Program-made: the position numbers and the translations under genes | Part shown: one piece after another, positions 63,796 through 64,000 of the stretch | Position numbering within the stretch: position 1 is the first letter of the stretch | How the letters are laid out: every line of letters starts with the position of its first letter | DNA from: Gloeopeniophorella convolvens | Taxonomy: Eukaryota > Basidiomycota > Agaricomycetes > Russulales | Reading direction: 5' to 3' | Assembly: GCA_022496205.1 (NCBI GenBank) | Contig: WTXD01000008.1 | Coordinates: 558,001-622,000, forward strand | DNA: 64,000 bases | The notes under the pieces: model-generated | What the model was told of the DNA's origin: nothing | Seen by the model: the letters and a program-made list of their open reading frames with translations, nothing else | Databases searched by the model: none

Positions 63796-64000
63796 TTCGG
63801 GATTCAGGACTCGGTTCTTCTCGGTCGTGTGCAGGGTGTAGCCAATATTTATATATACTTGGATTTGTAGAGCCAGCAGACTAGAGAGCGAGCACAGGGC
63901 GAAAGCGTCGGGCTATTTATCGCAAACAGCGTTATATCATTTTTATTAGCTGAACAAGATGGGGCAAACAGCAACAGCAGCGATACAACAAACAAGCACG

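Overview
This window comes from a filamentous basidiomycete, most likely an Agaricomycete. Genes are split by many short introns (about 50-65 nt, with some near 100), the sequence is GC-rich, and the gene set is nuclear, eukaryotic and fungal. It includes prefoldin, TFIIA, V-ATPase c'', Beclin/ATG6 and an expanded set of Gti1/Pac2 (WOPR) regulators. I recognise 26 protein-coding genes, one of them cut by the left edge. I found no tRNA, rRNA, CRISPR or intact transposon.

Layout. 1-7.2 kb: sphingosine-1-phosphate lyase (partial), prefoldin subunit 4, a Vps3844-type ER/vacuolar membrane protein, a small orphan gene and the TFIIA large subunit. 7.5-24 kb: three WOPR-domain transcription-regulator genes (two minus, one plus). 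Between the second and third lie cysteinyl-tRNA synthetase, free methionine-R-sulfoxide reductase and glycolipid transfer protein. 24-39 kb: gene-poor, with long intergenic stretches, a LysM protein, a sulfur-regulator-like bZIP, CWC24, a C2H2 zinc-finger protein, and a diverged tandem repeat of about 570 bp at 30.6-31.7 kb. 39-64 kb: gene-dense. It holds PPG1-like phosphatase, a CRAL-TRIO protein, a SETD6/RKM4-like methyltransferase, a CUE-domain protein, VMA16, ARL3/ARFRP1, UTP25, TOP3, a caspase-like protease, ATG6 and glutamate-cysteine ligase.

Most genes are unrelated housekeeping functions. Shared intergenic regions (VMA16/ARL3, 97 bp) and tightly convergent ends (ARL3/UTP25, 43 bp) are the main signs of co-organisation. 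The regulatory theme is the WOPR cluster. Its members share a C-terminal motif outside the DNA-binding domain, and two of them carry a changed core signature.

A technical point affects reading of the window. At least six genes contain what look like single-base deletions, most of them inside a short mononucleotide run. Apart from these the exon lengths fit, so the pattern suggests consensus errors in the assembly more than real pseudogenes. Exon boundaries below were derived by eye from GT/AG sites, phase consistency and family conservation.
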